From NCBI RefSeq assembly GCF_900129575.1, contig NZ_FQWE01000003.1:124001-188000 (forward strand): a stretch of DNA of 64,000 bases, in the 5' to 3' direction. Numbering within the stretch: position 1 is the first letter of the stretch; each line of letters opens with the position of its first letter. This stretch comes from Flavobacterium segetis. GTDB taxonomy: Bacteria; Bacteroidota; Bacteroidia; Flavobacteriales; Flavobacteriaceae. Positions 55,670-64,000 of the stretch are shown one piece after another. The position numbers and the translations under genes are program-made. The notes under the pieces were generated by a model, which was given only the letters and a program-made list of their open reading frames with translations, had not been told where the DNA came from and did not search any database.

Positions 55670-57742
55670 CTAACTTATGATTTTTGTATCATCCACTTTC
55701 AAGTGATCAATTTTTCTTTCTGTGGGAAAAAAGAAACTAACTGGTTTGGACTTGAAATGTTGCCAAATAGATACTGTAACAAATCGAAGTTCAAATAACG
55801 ATATAGCTCTCGAGCGAAAAGCTAAACCTAACGAAAGACTAAAACTGACGATAAAATTGACTAATCCTATTAAACCAATACCAAAAACTCCCCAAAATAT
55901 CATATAATTACTTACCACATAATTAGCGCCATAAAGAGCAAGAGCTAAATTCCCACTCGCAAAGGTAATGTGCCGAATATCCAAATCTAAACCCAAAAAC
56001 AAGCCTATTGATGCTGCGCTTCCCATAAAGACACCAAACCAAAAATTAGAAATAATACCTGCCCATCTTTGTTCATATAATTTTGCCAACTTAACGGTTC
56101 TTGCCTTACCAAAATTTCTTTTTAAAAATGGATGTTCTGTAATTCTAAAATAAACTTGATTGTGCTTGTCACGGTTTGCGACACTACCTGATATAATCCC
56201 TGATAAAAATAGAAAAACACCGGCTATTGCCGCATGAAAAATAGCAAGAGAATGTATTGGACTTAAATCAATCAACAATGATTCCCATTTCGATGCAGCA
56301 ATATTGTAATGAAAAAAGTAATCAATTAACCAAATCCCTAAAAGAGAAACTGGAAAAGCCATTATTACATTCCCAAAAAACGCAATTAACTGAGAACGCA
56401 CAACTCGCGCAAAAAGAATAGCAAAGGCTTTGTATTTATCAGCTCCTCGACCCTGCTGCAAAACGCCTTCTTCTAACGCCTTAATTAAAGCCGCAGCAGT
56501 CATTGCAGGTTGCTTTGTAGCTAATGCAAATCCTAATAAATATATTGCAATAAATCCAAAAGCATAATTCATACTATAAATAAATGCATGTCCAAAATAA
56601 CTAGTATCAACTTTTGATAGTAGTATTTTTATAATACATAAAATTCCAACAATAAAACCACCACCTAAAGAGGCTTTAAACATATTAAAATACTCTTTTC
56701 GACTTTCTGTAATATAACGTTCCCCAGTTTTAGCAGTATGCTGCGTTATCTCATAAGAAATTAACTGCGTACTTTCGGCAATGAATTTACGCACATTATT
56801 CTTGTAACAATTAAATTTTATTAATCGTAGTGCTAATGCAATACCATTATTCTTTTTATCTTTTTCGGTATCGACTGTCAATAGCGAGATTAGAAATTTT
56901 AGTCTTGCTAATTGCTGCCTAATTTTCAATAAATTTTGATTGACTCTTAAAGAAATTCCATATTTTGAACTATTGTGAAAGGCTTTATCAACAAAACCCT
57001 CGCACTGTTTTTGAAGAACTAATAACTGTGCAAATGAAATATCATTTGAGGGTATATAGTGTTTATCAGAATTTATAATAAAATCTTCGATTAAATACAA
57101 TTCCTTTTCAAAAGCTGAAAAAGGACTTTCAAGATCATCATATTCTGGCACCATTTTAATCACATCTGTTTCCATCGCGCGACCACTAATCCTTTGAATA
57201 AGTAAATGTTGAGCGATTAAAACTTCAGATAAAACCGAATTAGGCTCCATACTTTCGTAAATAGACTTAAATTTTAATAAATCATATAACTCTGCTAATT
57301 GCGCTAATGGAATTCTTCCTATCCAGATACCATCATTAGCAAGATGAAATACTTGATTGAATACATATTCTAATGTGTCTTTTTGAGGTTGATAAGGTAA
57401 AAACTTCGCAAAAATTCTTTTTTTAACTTCAAAGATAAAATCTACATCTTGCAGAATTGCCGCGTCTGACAAAATTTTATTGAACTTTCTATCTTTTAAT
57501 ACTTCTTTAAGATAAATTGAGAACTGTTGCCGACAGGAATGATTCTGCTTTAAAAATGAAATTATTTCTTGCAAATCTACCGTAATACCCTTCTTTATTT
57601 TAGCAGGTCGAATTAATTGTATAATTTCGACTAAGGGTTCTAACCTATCATTTGTTTCACGCCATGACTGCGAAGCACCAAAAAATTCAGTTAAAATACC
57701 AGCGGCAGTTGCTTTTGGCTTTGTTTTGAAATATAATTTCAT
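55670..57742 (-). CDS. Multi-spanning membrane protein of the 'site-specific recombinase' (Gcr) family
   Basis: The roughly 690-residue protein (started at MKLYFKTKPKA, 57742) has a helical cytoplasmic N-terminal half and six to seven hydrophobic segments between about 355 and 660 (for example GGGFIVGILCIIKILL, FGFIAIYLLGFALAT, GLIGLVNFIVSFSLSLGLAF). It matches the family labelled site-specific recombinase after a Neisseria invertase report. No recombinase catalytic motif is visible, so that name is probably misleading; a membrane function is more likely. Confidence 0.75.
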   Translation of the reverse strand: MKLYFKTKPKATAAGILTEFFGASQSWRETNDRLEPLVEIIQLIRPAKIKKGITVDLQEIISFLKQNHSCRQQFSIYLKEVLKDRKFNKILSDAAILQDVDFIFEVKKRIFAKFLPYQPQKDTLEYVFNQVFHLANDGIWIGRIPLAQLAELYDLLKFKSIYESMEPNSVLSEVLIAQHLLIQRISGRAMETDVIKMVPEYDDLESPFSAFEKELYLIEDFIINSDKHYIPSNDISFAQLLVLQKQCEGFVDKAFHNSSKYGISLRVNQNLLKIRQQLARLKFLISLLTVDTEKDKKNNGIALALRLIKFNCYKNNVRKFIAESTQLISYEITQHTAKTGERYITESRKEYFNMFKASLGGGFIVGILCIIKILLSKVDTSYFGHAFIYSMNYAFGFIAIYLLGFALATKQPAMTAAALIKALEEGVLQQGRGADKYKAFAILFARVVRSQLIAFFGNVIMAFPVSLLGIWLIDYFFHYNIAASKWESLLIDLSPIHSLAIFHAAIAGVFLFLSGIISGSVANRDKHNQVYFRITEHPFLKRNFGKARTVKLAKLYEQRWAGIISNFWFGVFMGSAASIGLFLGLDLDIRHITFASGNLALALYGANYVVSNYMIFWGVFGIGLIGLVNFIVSFSLSLGLAFRSRAISLFELRFVTVSIWQHFKSKPVSFFFPTERKIDHLKVDDTKIIS

Positions 57743-57974
57743 TATTTTAGTTGATTTCGTGTAAAAATACAAATCAGTAATAGAAATTCGCTAAATAATT
57801 ATTAAAATAAATTACAATACTAAAATAAATAATGGGTTCGAGAATAGCGCTGTTTTCTCGTTATATTTATTTTAAAGAGATCAACAATAAAGAGCTCTAA
57901 TTCATAATTAAGATGGAAATTTTCTATAAGATTTGAAGATATTAAATCGTAATAAAGACTTAAACAAAAGTGAA

Positions 57975-58442
57975 ATGATAGAAATAGAAAGAAAATTTTT
58001 AGTCTCAAATGACTCCTTTATAGAACAAGCTTTTGTAAAAAATAAAATTAGTCAAGGTTACCTGAGTTCAGTCCCTGAGCGAACGGTTCGTGTAAGGATT
58101 AAAGGAGATGTTGGATTTTTAACAATAAAAGGCGCTTCTAGTAAAAGTGGGTTATCCCGTTATGAGTGGGAAAAAGAGATTTCATTAAACGATGCTGAAA
58201 ACTTATTACTTCTATGCGAACCAGGAGTCATTGAAAAAACTAGGTATGAAGTAATATCAGGGAATCATACATTTGAAATAGATGTGTTCTACGGCGATAA
58301 TAAAGGATTAATAATTGCTGAAATAGAACTTACTGCAGAGATGGAATACTTTGAACTGCCAGATTGGATTGGTGCTGAAGTGACAGGTGACGTGAAGTAC
58401 TACAACTCCTTTTTAAGTCAAAATCCGTTTAAAAACTGGTGA
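57975..58442 (+). CDS. CYTH-domain protein (triphosphate tunnel enzyme family)
   Basis: The 155-residue protein starts at MIEIERKFLV, the signature of CYTH enzymes; the frame is open 14 codons upstream but those are not family-like. Tunnel residues are visible as RTVRVRIKGDVGFLTIKG, EWEKEI, KTRYEV, FEIDVFYGDNKGLIIAEIEL. Such proteins hydrolyse triphosphates or make cAMP; the single-domain bacterial type is often a tripolyphosphatase. It abuts the convergent RlpA-like gene. Confidence 0.9.
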   Translation: MIEIERKFLVSNDSFIEQAFVKNKISQGYLSSVPERTVRVRIKGDVGFLTIKGASSKSGLSRYEWEKEISLNDAENLLLLCEPGVIEKTRYEVISGNHTFEIDVFYGDNKGLIIAEIELTAEMEYFELPDWIGAEVTGDVKYYNSFLSQNPFKNW

Positions 58443-58925
58443 TTATTTTTCTATTATTTCCATAGTAACTAATATTCCTCCACTTCCCTTATTGGTTGCA
58501 ATATCCATAAAAGCCCGTTTAGACAAGTCAATTTCCCTAGACTTTACAAACGGACCACGATCCGTAACTTCAACCACCACCCATTTCCCGTTTTTTTCAT
58601 TAGTTACTTTTACCCGAGTTCCAAAAGGTAATTTTTTATGTGCTGCCGTGTATTTATTATTATCAAATCTAACTCCGCTTGCAGTTTTTTTTCCCGTAAA
58701 TTTATCAGCATAGTAGGACGCGTGAACTGTTTTTTTATATAGTTTAAAAATTTCTAACACAGCAATAATCGAGTCTGTTTTTTTTTCTTGAATTTCAGCA
58801 ATAATTTTATTTTTCCTCACGCTATCTTTTTGAACGGATACTTTAGTAGAACCTGTCTTTAAGTTTTGTGAATTCATTAATGTAAAAGCGGCAAGCAAAA
58901 GAAATAAAGTTAATGACTTTTTCAT
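58443..58925 (-). CDS. RlpA-like double-psi beta-barrel protein
   Basis: The 160-residue exported protein has a signal peptide (to LMNSQ) and a double-psi beta-barrel (about 68-158). [43 protein letters not shown] in parts and the acidic residues of DRGPF support RlpA-like lytic transglycosylase activity on denuded glycan. No SPOR domain is attached, and there is no lipobox. Confidence 0.9.
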   Translation of the reverse strand: MKKSLTLFLLLAAFTLMNSQNLKTGSTKVSVQKDSVRKNKIIAEIQEKKTDSIIAVLEIFKLYKKTVHASYYADKFTGKKTASGVRFDNNKYTAAHKKLPFGTRVKVTNEKNGKWVVVEVTDRGPFVKSREIDLSKRAFMDIATNKGSGGILVTMEIIEK

Positions 58926-58971
58926 ATATGTTTTATTATTGAATTTTAAATTGCAAAAACTATACCTAGAT

Positions 58972-58998
58972 AAAAAAAGCTCTATTTCTAGAGCTTTT
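58972..58998 (-). terminator. Terminator of the small cytochrome-b-like gene
   Basis: Stem AAAAGCTCTA / TAGAGCTTTT with a 4-base loop is followed on the minus strand by a T run. Confidence 0.87.
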
Positions 58999-59007
58999 CA
59001 GGTTTTA

Positions 59008-59430
59008 TTACAACCACATTGACCATGGTATTCTACTTAAAATCAGCAATAAACCAATACCATAAAAAATAGAAAACGTTTTAAATTTAGATTCTGAAGT
59101 TATTAATTTTTTATGTTTTGACCATCCTATTGTAATTAATGCTATTGCAATAATATTTATTAACGGGTGCTCTAACGATGTTAAGCGTAACGCTTTATCA
59201 GCCATATTCCCTAACGATGCAAAACCTAAAGGAGAAACAAAATATAAGATAAGACCAACTAATAATTGTATGTGGATTGCGATTAAAGCTATGAGTGCAA
59301 TTTTTCTATCAGTAGCTGTAAACTCTCTTTTTGAGAACATTCCCACTAAGGAGCTTACTACTGCAATTACTAATATTAAAAGTGCCAAGTAAGCCCAGCC
59401 CGAGTGAAATTTTTGAATAAAATTGTACAT
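59008..59430 (-). CDS. Small four-helix membrane protein (cytochrome-b-like)
   Basis: The protein is started at MYNFIQKFHSGWAYLALL (59430, 140 residues), because the 19 codons upstream look unrelated. Four hydrophobic helices (about 11-30, 46-66, 88-108 and 120-137) carry His8, His53 and the His of TSLEHPLINII, which could ligate haem. Proteins of this type are often named cytochrome B in Flavobacteria; haem binding is unproven. Confidence 0.75.
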   Translation of the reverse strand: MYNFIQKFHSGWAYLALLILVIAVVSSLVGMFSKREFTATDRKIALIALIAIHIQLLVGLILYFVSPLGFASLGNMADKALRLTSLEHPLINIIAIALITIGWSKHKKLITSESKFKTFSIFYGIGLLLILSRIPWSMWL

Positions 59431-59473
59431 AAATAAAGTTTTTGTTTTGAACAAATATAATAAAAAAAGGCAT

Positions 59474-59509
59474 AAAAAAACCCTCATTTAATTGAAATGA
59501 GGGTTTTTT
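59474..59509 (-). terminator. Terminator of the TonB-dependent receptor
   Basis: A 9-bp GC-containing stem CCCTCATTT / AAATGAGGG is extended by A/T runs on both sides, just after the stop codon. Confidence 0.88.
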
Positions 59510-59523
59510 ATTTTTAAATTAAA

Positions 59524-62500
59524 CTAGTTGAAAGTATAACGAACACCAGTTTGCATTTGCCATCTTGAAGAGTTCAAACCTACATCATCAGCTTGATTAA
59601 TTCTTGTCGCAGCATCAGGATTGAATCTAAATGTTGGAGTCGTTCCGTTAGGTAAAAAACCAATTTGTTGGATTAACTGAACTTGGTCAACATTAGTAAA
59701 ATATCTTTTACCCCAATTTTTATTTAAAAGATTCGTAAAGTTAAATATATCAGCAGTAAATTCTATTGTATGTTTCTTTTTACCAACGTTTAAAGTAAAT
59801 TCTTGAGCAAATTTTAAATCAATAACATGACTCGTTTTTAAACGATCACCATTACGTTCCGCATAATTGCCTTTCCTTCCTCTTAGGTATTCATTTCCTT
59901 CAATGAAAGCACTTAATGCATCCCATTGTTGGTCAGCTGTTAACCCGCCAGTTTCGCTTACTAAAATAATCTCGGACTTTGCTGCAGGAATATATATTAA
60001 TGCTGAGCTAGAGAAAGTATCTTGCAACAAGTTTCCTCTGTCAGCGTAAACATAGCTAAATGGTGTGCCTTGAGCTCCTTCATAGAAAAAACCAATTCTT
60101 GACTTCGTAAAACTATTCCACTTGATAGTAGCATTACCGTTAGAAACAATCCTTCTTCCTGGATCAAAATCAGATCTCGAAAGCGATAAATTATTAGCCC
60201 CATTAACTGTTTCAGTATTTCTCCACTGTGAACTGTTTTGAGATGAGGTTGCATCTAGTAGAACAGTCGACTTTCCATAAGAATAAGTTGCAGAAATATT
60301 AGCATCTATAAAATCAGATCTATAATTTTTAGCTAATGTAAAAGCCACATTATAAGCTTTACCTTCGCTTGTATTAGAACCTAAATAGATTCCTTCATAA
60401 GTTGGATCAACACGTGACCTACCATTGTAACGAGGTCGTGTGTCAGCACCAGTCAAATTACTTGAAGCACTTTTAATATTTAAATTCTCGTAAGTAACAG
60501 CACTAATATTATCGTTATATGTAATTTCAGAACTTAGAACAAAACCTAAAGGTAATTTTTGATCAACACCAAAACTTGCTTTAAATACTTGTGGTAATCT
60601 AAAATCTTTTGCAAATAAGTTAATATCTCCACCTGTACGACCGGAACCCGGTCTAGGGAATGACGCAGGAAGCGGAGCAATCTGACTTGCAACACTAGTA
60701 TTTGGATTGAAGAATGGCATCGAAGCAGGTTTAACATTACTCTGAGGTGTAGTTATTAAAATAGCTCCTTGAGTAATACCATTGTTATTATACGTTCCGC
60801 CTGGCCACACTAATGGTAATCTTGAAGTAAAAATTCCAACACCACCTCTAATTTGAGTATCTTTTTTACCATTCACATCATAATTAAAACCGACACGTGG
60901 AGCAATATGGGGATTTGTTCTGATACGATCTCCTACACTTGCTCCTTGTAAATTTTTACCCGCAGCTTGCAATATCGCTATTGTTCTATTGTTGAAATCT
61001 GCATTTACAGTTCCTTGTTCCCATACTGGAACATCAACTCTTACTCCATAAGACAACTTAAAATTCTCAGTTAATCGCATTTCATTTTGAAGATACACAC
61101 CAAATTGCTTCGTTCCAAATTCAGCTGCTCCCAGAGAGTTGTCGCCATCACCGCCAATTAAGGAATAGTTCATAGCAAATGTATTTGGCTTTCTATCTAG
61201 TAAGAAATCATCTAAATTATCAAAAGTATAGGAACCAAAGTTATTTCCAAAAAATACATTTTTTGACTGTGAAAACTCATTATGAGTTCCAATGGTGATT
61301 TTGTTACGGCCAAGATTAATCTCAAAATTATCCGTAATAGTCAAAACACGTTGGTCTAATAAATTGGCAGTAGAAAATCCTTCTGCACCAAAATTAATAT
61401 TATTTCTTGTACTTCCATCATTGATTCTTACCGTCGGAAATGGATTTCCAGCTGCATTTCTATCATCAGCAACATTTGTGTAGGCAACTACTAAGTTGTT
61501 TGAAAATTTGTTTCCAAACCTTGAGTTTAACTCTATCGCAGTAGAATTTGTTACAGATTTAAACGTTTGGCTACCATTAACAAAGTTAATAGTATTCGCA
61601 GATGAACGACCTGGCGAAAGTTCATCAGCAGTAACATAACTGTGTTTCAATGATAATTTATGATTATCGTTAATATTCCAGTCTAATTTTGCAATTACTT
61701 TGTCACTCACTAACGTACGGAAATTATTGTCAAAAACACCTGGATCATATCCATAAGTAGCAAGCTTAGTTTTTAATTCTCCTATTCTATTTACGGATGG
61801 TCCTAGATAAGTTGTAGGGTCAAAAGGTTGAGGAGTTGCATTATCTTGTCTCTCATAGTTAACAAAATAAAACAATTTATCTTTAATAAGAGATCCACCT
61901 GCACGAACACCGTAAGTTTGAGCGGTAAAATCAGCAAGCTTTTGTCTACCATTTGCACCAGCTAGAGAAGGAGGTGTTTTAGCAGCTAAAGATTGATCTC
62001 TGTATAAAAAATAAGCAGATCCTTCAAAATTATTTGTTCCTGAACGAGTAATTGCACTAATTGCTCCACCAGCAAAACCTGATAATTTTACATCATAAGG
62101 AGCTACGCTCACTTGAAATTGCTCAATTGCATCAATAGATATTGGGCTAACACCAGTTTGTCCACCATTAGTACCATTTGCAGCTAAACCAAAAACGTCA
62201 TTACTTACAGCTCCGTCAATATAGATTGCATTGAATCTATTATTTTGACCACCAATAGATAAAACATCATCACCTCTTAGTTGCGCCTGTGGAGTTAATC
62301 TTGCAAAATCAGAAATATTTCTAGATAACGACGGTAAAGCCTGTATTTTATCTGAATTAATTACTGTTTGTGCTCCAGTTCTTTGTGAGTTAAACGTATT
62401 ATCTCTCGTAGATTTTACTACTACTTCTTGTAATTCATTTGACTCTTCTGTCAAAAGAACTTTAAAAGTTTTGTTTTCACCTAACTGAAGATACACATCA

Positions 62501-62784
62501 TTTACAACAAAATTTGAGAAGCCAACAAAGGTTACAGTAATTGAGTAAGGTCCACCAACTCTCATGTTAGAAATACTAAAATTTCCCGTGTAGTCAGTAG
62601 AAGCCGAGTAACGAGTACCTGACGGTGTGTGAACAGCAAGAATTGATGCTCCTGGTAAAGTTTGCGAATCTTTTTCGTAAACATTTCCGCTAATAGAAGA
62701 ATTAGTGTTTCCCTGAGCATAAATACCAGGATTAGCGATAAATAACCCCGCTAACACAAAAAACAACTTAAATAATTTTTTCAT
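59524..62784 (-). CDS. TonB-dependent receptor, Oar-like
   Basis: The 1086-residue outer-membrane protein is started at MKKLFKLFFVLAGLF (62784). After a signal peptide ending near GIYAQ comes a CarboxypepD_reg-like domain (about 28-115, SSISGNVYEKDSQTLPGAS). A plug (about 120-240, TRDNTFNSQRTGAQTVINSD) and a long barrel follow, ending GVRYTFN. Layout and length match the Oar-like receptors of Bacteroidota, possibly for large substrates or protein secretion. No SusD partner is adjacent, so it is not a typical polysaccharide locus. Confidence 0.92.
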   Translation of the reverse strand: MKKLFKLFFVLAGLFIANPGIYAQGNTNSSISGNVYEKDSQTLPGASILAVHTPSGTRYSASTDYTGNFSISNMRVGGPYSITVTFVGFSNFVVNDVYLQLGENKTFKVLLTEESNELQEVVVKSTRDNTFNSQRTGAQTVINSDKIQALPSLSRNISDFARLTPQAQLRGDDVLSIGGQNNRFNAIYIDGAVSNDVFGLAANGTNGGQTGVSPISIDAIEQFQVSVAPYDVKLSGFAGGAISAITRSGTNNFEGSAYFLYRDQSLAAKTPPSLAGANGRQKLADFTAQTYGVRAGGSLIKDKLFYFVNYERQDNATPQPFDPTTYLGPSVNRIGELKTKLATYGYDPGVFDNNFRTLVSDKVIAKLDWNINDNHKLSLKHSYVTADELSPGRSSANTINFVNGSQTFKSVTNSTAIELNSRFGNKFSNNLVVAYTNVADDRNAAGNPFPTVRINDGSTRNNINFGAEGFSTANLLDQRVLTITDNFEINLGRNKITIGTHNEFSQSKNVFFGNNFGSYTFDNLDDFLLDRKPNTFAMNYSLIGGDGDNSLGAAEFGTKQFGVYLQNEMRLTENFKLSYGVRVDVPVWEQGTVNADFNNRTIAILQAAGKNLQGASVGDRIRTNPHIAPRVGFNYDVNGKKDTQIRGGVGIFTSRLPLVWPGGTYNNNGITQGAILITTPQSNVKPASMPFFNPNTSVASQIAPLPASFPRPGSGRTGGDINLFAKDFRLPQVFKASFGVDQKLPLGFVLSSEITYNDNISAVTYENLNIKSASSNLTGADTRPRYNGRSRVDPTYEGIYLGSNTSEGKAYNVAFTLAKNYRSDFIDANISATYSYGKSTVLLDATSSQNSSQWRNTETVNGANNLSLSRSDFDPGRRIVSNGNATIKWNSFTKSRIGFFYEGAQGTPFSYVYADRGNLLQDTFSSSALIYIPAAKSEIILVSETGGLTADQQWDALSAFIEGNEYLRGRKGNYAERNGDRLKTSHVIDLKFAQEFTLNVGKKKHTIEFTADIFNFTNLLNKNWGKRYFTNVDQVQLIQQIGFLPNGTTPTFRFNPDAATRINQADDVGLNSSRWQMQTGVRYTFN

Positions 62785-62808
62785 ATTGTTTGGTTTAATA
62801 ATATTTGG

Positions 62809-62816
62809 CAAAAATA
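62809..62816 (-). promoter_or_regulatory. Candidate -7 element of the TonB-dependent receptor
   Basis: TATTTTTG on the minus strand, 24 bases before the start codon, matches the Bacteroidota -7 consensus. No TTG is seen at the usual upstream distance. Confidence 0.45.
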
Positions 62817-63149
62817 TAACATTTTTATTATAGAAAGTTAACATAAGGTTAAGAATAACAACTTTTTTTCAACGAAAGTTTAAACAAAATTAATAAATGA
62901 CGTTTATTGTTAAGAAAATTAAATTATTCACTTTGTTTTAAGCATAATAGTACTTTTTTTTCAATGATTTTTTAAATTACCATGATGTAATTTTTTATTT
63001 TTTTTAATGAGATTATTAGGTTTGAGCTAATTAAAATTAAAAATGCCCAAATTATTTTACAATTAGGGCATAACTATTACATGAAATCTTTAAAAAATTA
63101 TACGCAAAGAGCTGTCTTTCATCAAATACGAGAATTTTAAAATAATGAA
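62817..63149. other. AT-rich gap between the receptor and pgi
   Basis: Apart from the pgi hairpin (63043-63071) I see no gene or strong structure here. Confidence 0.4.
63043..63071 (-). terminator. Terminator of pgi
   Basis: ATGCCC (63043-63048) / GGGCAT (63066-63071) with an inner AATT/AATT pairing is followed on the minus strand by a T-rich tail. Confidence 0.7.
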
Positions 63150-64000
63150 TTACTTATTTTTCAAAAAGTAGTTTAATAAGAAATTAGTCGAACTATCATG
63201 TCCGTTTACAATTTCAGTATCGATTTCCTCCAAAATAGAATTTGCCAATTGTTTGCCTAGTTCAACTCCCCATTGATCAAAACTAAAAATATTCCAAATT
63301 ACACCTTGTACAAATATTTTATGTTCATACATAGCAATGAGTGCACCTAAAGATTCTGGAGTTAATTTCTGTATTAAAATTGTATTCGTAGGTTTATTAC
63401 CTGAGAAAACTTTAAAAGGCAGTAGGAAATTTGAGTCTTCTATGGAAAGACCTTGCATGTCAAATTCTGCTTGTACTTGTTCTTCTGATTTTCCCTGCAT
63501 CAAAGCCTCAGTTTGTGCAAAAAAGTTAGACATCAATTTGTCATGATGATCTTGATCTCCATATAAAGGAGAGACATAACCTATAAAATCAGTTGGAATT
63601 AATTTTGTCCCTTGATGAATCAGTTGAAAAAAAGCATGTTGTGCATTAGTTCCCGGTTCACCCCAAATAATAGTTCCTGTTTGATAATTTACTGGCTTTC
63701 CATCACGACCCACACTTTTCCCGTTGCTTTCCATGGTACCTTGTTGCAGGTATGGCGCTAACTTTTGTAAATATTGCGTGTAAGGAATCAAAGCTTCGCT
63801 TTCAGCACCTAAAAAATTATTATACCAAACACTGAGCAACGCTAATATAATAGGCATGTTCTTATCAAAAGGGGCTTCTTTGAAATGTTTATCCATTTTA
63901 TTAGCTCCTTTTAACAAGTTGTTAAAGTTCTCAAAGCCAACAGCTAGACTAATAGTAAGCCCAACGGCACTCCACAATGAAAAACGTCCTCCAACCCAAT
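63150..64000 (-). CDS. pgi: Glucose-6-phosphate isomerase, C-terminal part (runs off the window)
   Basis: The last 283 codons of the glycolytic isomerase that interconverts glucose-6-phosphate and fructose-6-phosphate. The frame is open to the window end and begins with [14 protein letters not shown], the conserved PGI substrate-binding motif. It includes [20 protein letters not shown] with the catalytic His, and [13 protein letters not shown] near the C-terminus. The N-terminal half lies beyond 64000, so the start is not seen. Confidence 0.95.
   Translation of the reverse strand, partial: WVGGRFSLWSAVGLTISLAVGFENFNNLLKGANKMDKHFKEAPFDKNMPIILALLSVWYNNFLGAESEALIPYTQYLQKLAPYLQQGTMESNGKSVGRDGKPVNYQTGTIIWGEPGTNAQHAFFQLIHQGTKLIPTDFIGYVSPLYGDQDHHDKLMSNFFAQTEALMQGKSEEQVQAEFDMQGLSIEDSNFLLPFKVFSGNKPTNTILIQKLTPESLGALIAMYEHKIFVQGVIWNIFSFDQWGVELGKQLANSILEEIDTEIVNGHDSSTNFLLNYFLKNK

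Noticed and set aside
57848..57870. Small hairpin CGAGAA / TTCTCG between the recombinase-family and CYTH genes
   Set aside because: Only 6 bp, no T run, and it lies between divergent genes, so it is not a terminator.

Overview
The window is AT-rich chromosomal DNA from a member of the Flavobacteriaceae, most likely a Flavobacterium. Supporting signs are Bacteroidota-type promoters (TTG, about 18-20 bases, TANNTTTG), the absence of Shine-Dalgarno sequences, a class B succinate dehydrogenase with a single membrane subunit, an Oar-like TonB-dependent receptor, an OmpA protein with thrombospondin type-3 repeats, an IPExxxVDY-family protein beside rnc, and an AddAB-type recombination nuclease. 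Most of the window is housekeeping DNA. I saw no insertion sequence, prophage, rRNA or CRISPR array.

Layout. 1-7000: rpmF, a DUF177 protein and pdxA (minus), divergent from ribE; a polyproline mini-protein that looks like a sorting-tag protein; a CAU tRNA; methylmalonyl-CoA epimerase; an Ig-like lipoprotein; an omega-amidase; and a secreted unknown. 7000-10600: sdhCAB behind a good promoter. 11200-15000: an Xaa-Pro aminopeptidase, an AIM24-like protein, a small membrane protein and an alpha/beta hydrolase. 15000-25000: a minimal ABC pair, addB, ompA, kbl and addA. 24900-25000: a strongly folded intergenic element upstream of rbfA. 25000-31400: rbfA, a LolC-like permease, a decayed toxin-antitoxin locus, dusB, a truncated copy of a DUF4130 gene, a flavin-type oxidase, and the intact DUF4130/radical-SAM pair. 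31600-35400: lepA, a second decayed toxin-antitoxin locus and thiL.

35400-40500 is the most unusual stretch. It holds a TPR sensor kinase with its response regulator, a tiny secreted protein made of three 14-residue repeats, a LytTR regulator whose phospho-acceptor aspartate is replaced by glutamate, and a divergent outer-membrane protein across an intergenic region with operator-like repeats. This is my best candidate for an undescribed signalling system, but the link between its parts rests only on gene order.

40600-64000: glyS, comF, sodA, a long purF, a PfkB kinase, rnhA, purN, acpP-fabF-rnc, an IPExxxVDY protein, pyk, a Bax-inhibitor-like protein, a PAS protein, dinB, a membrane protein of the 'site-specific recombinase' family, a CYTH protein, an RlpA-like protein, a small cytochrome-b-like membrane protein, the TonB-dependent receptor, and the 3' part of pgi running off the window. 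Convergent genes are mostly separated by clear hairpin terminators.
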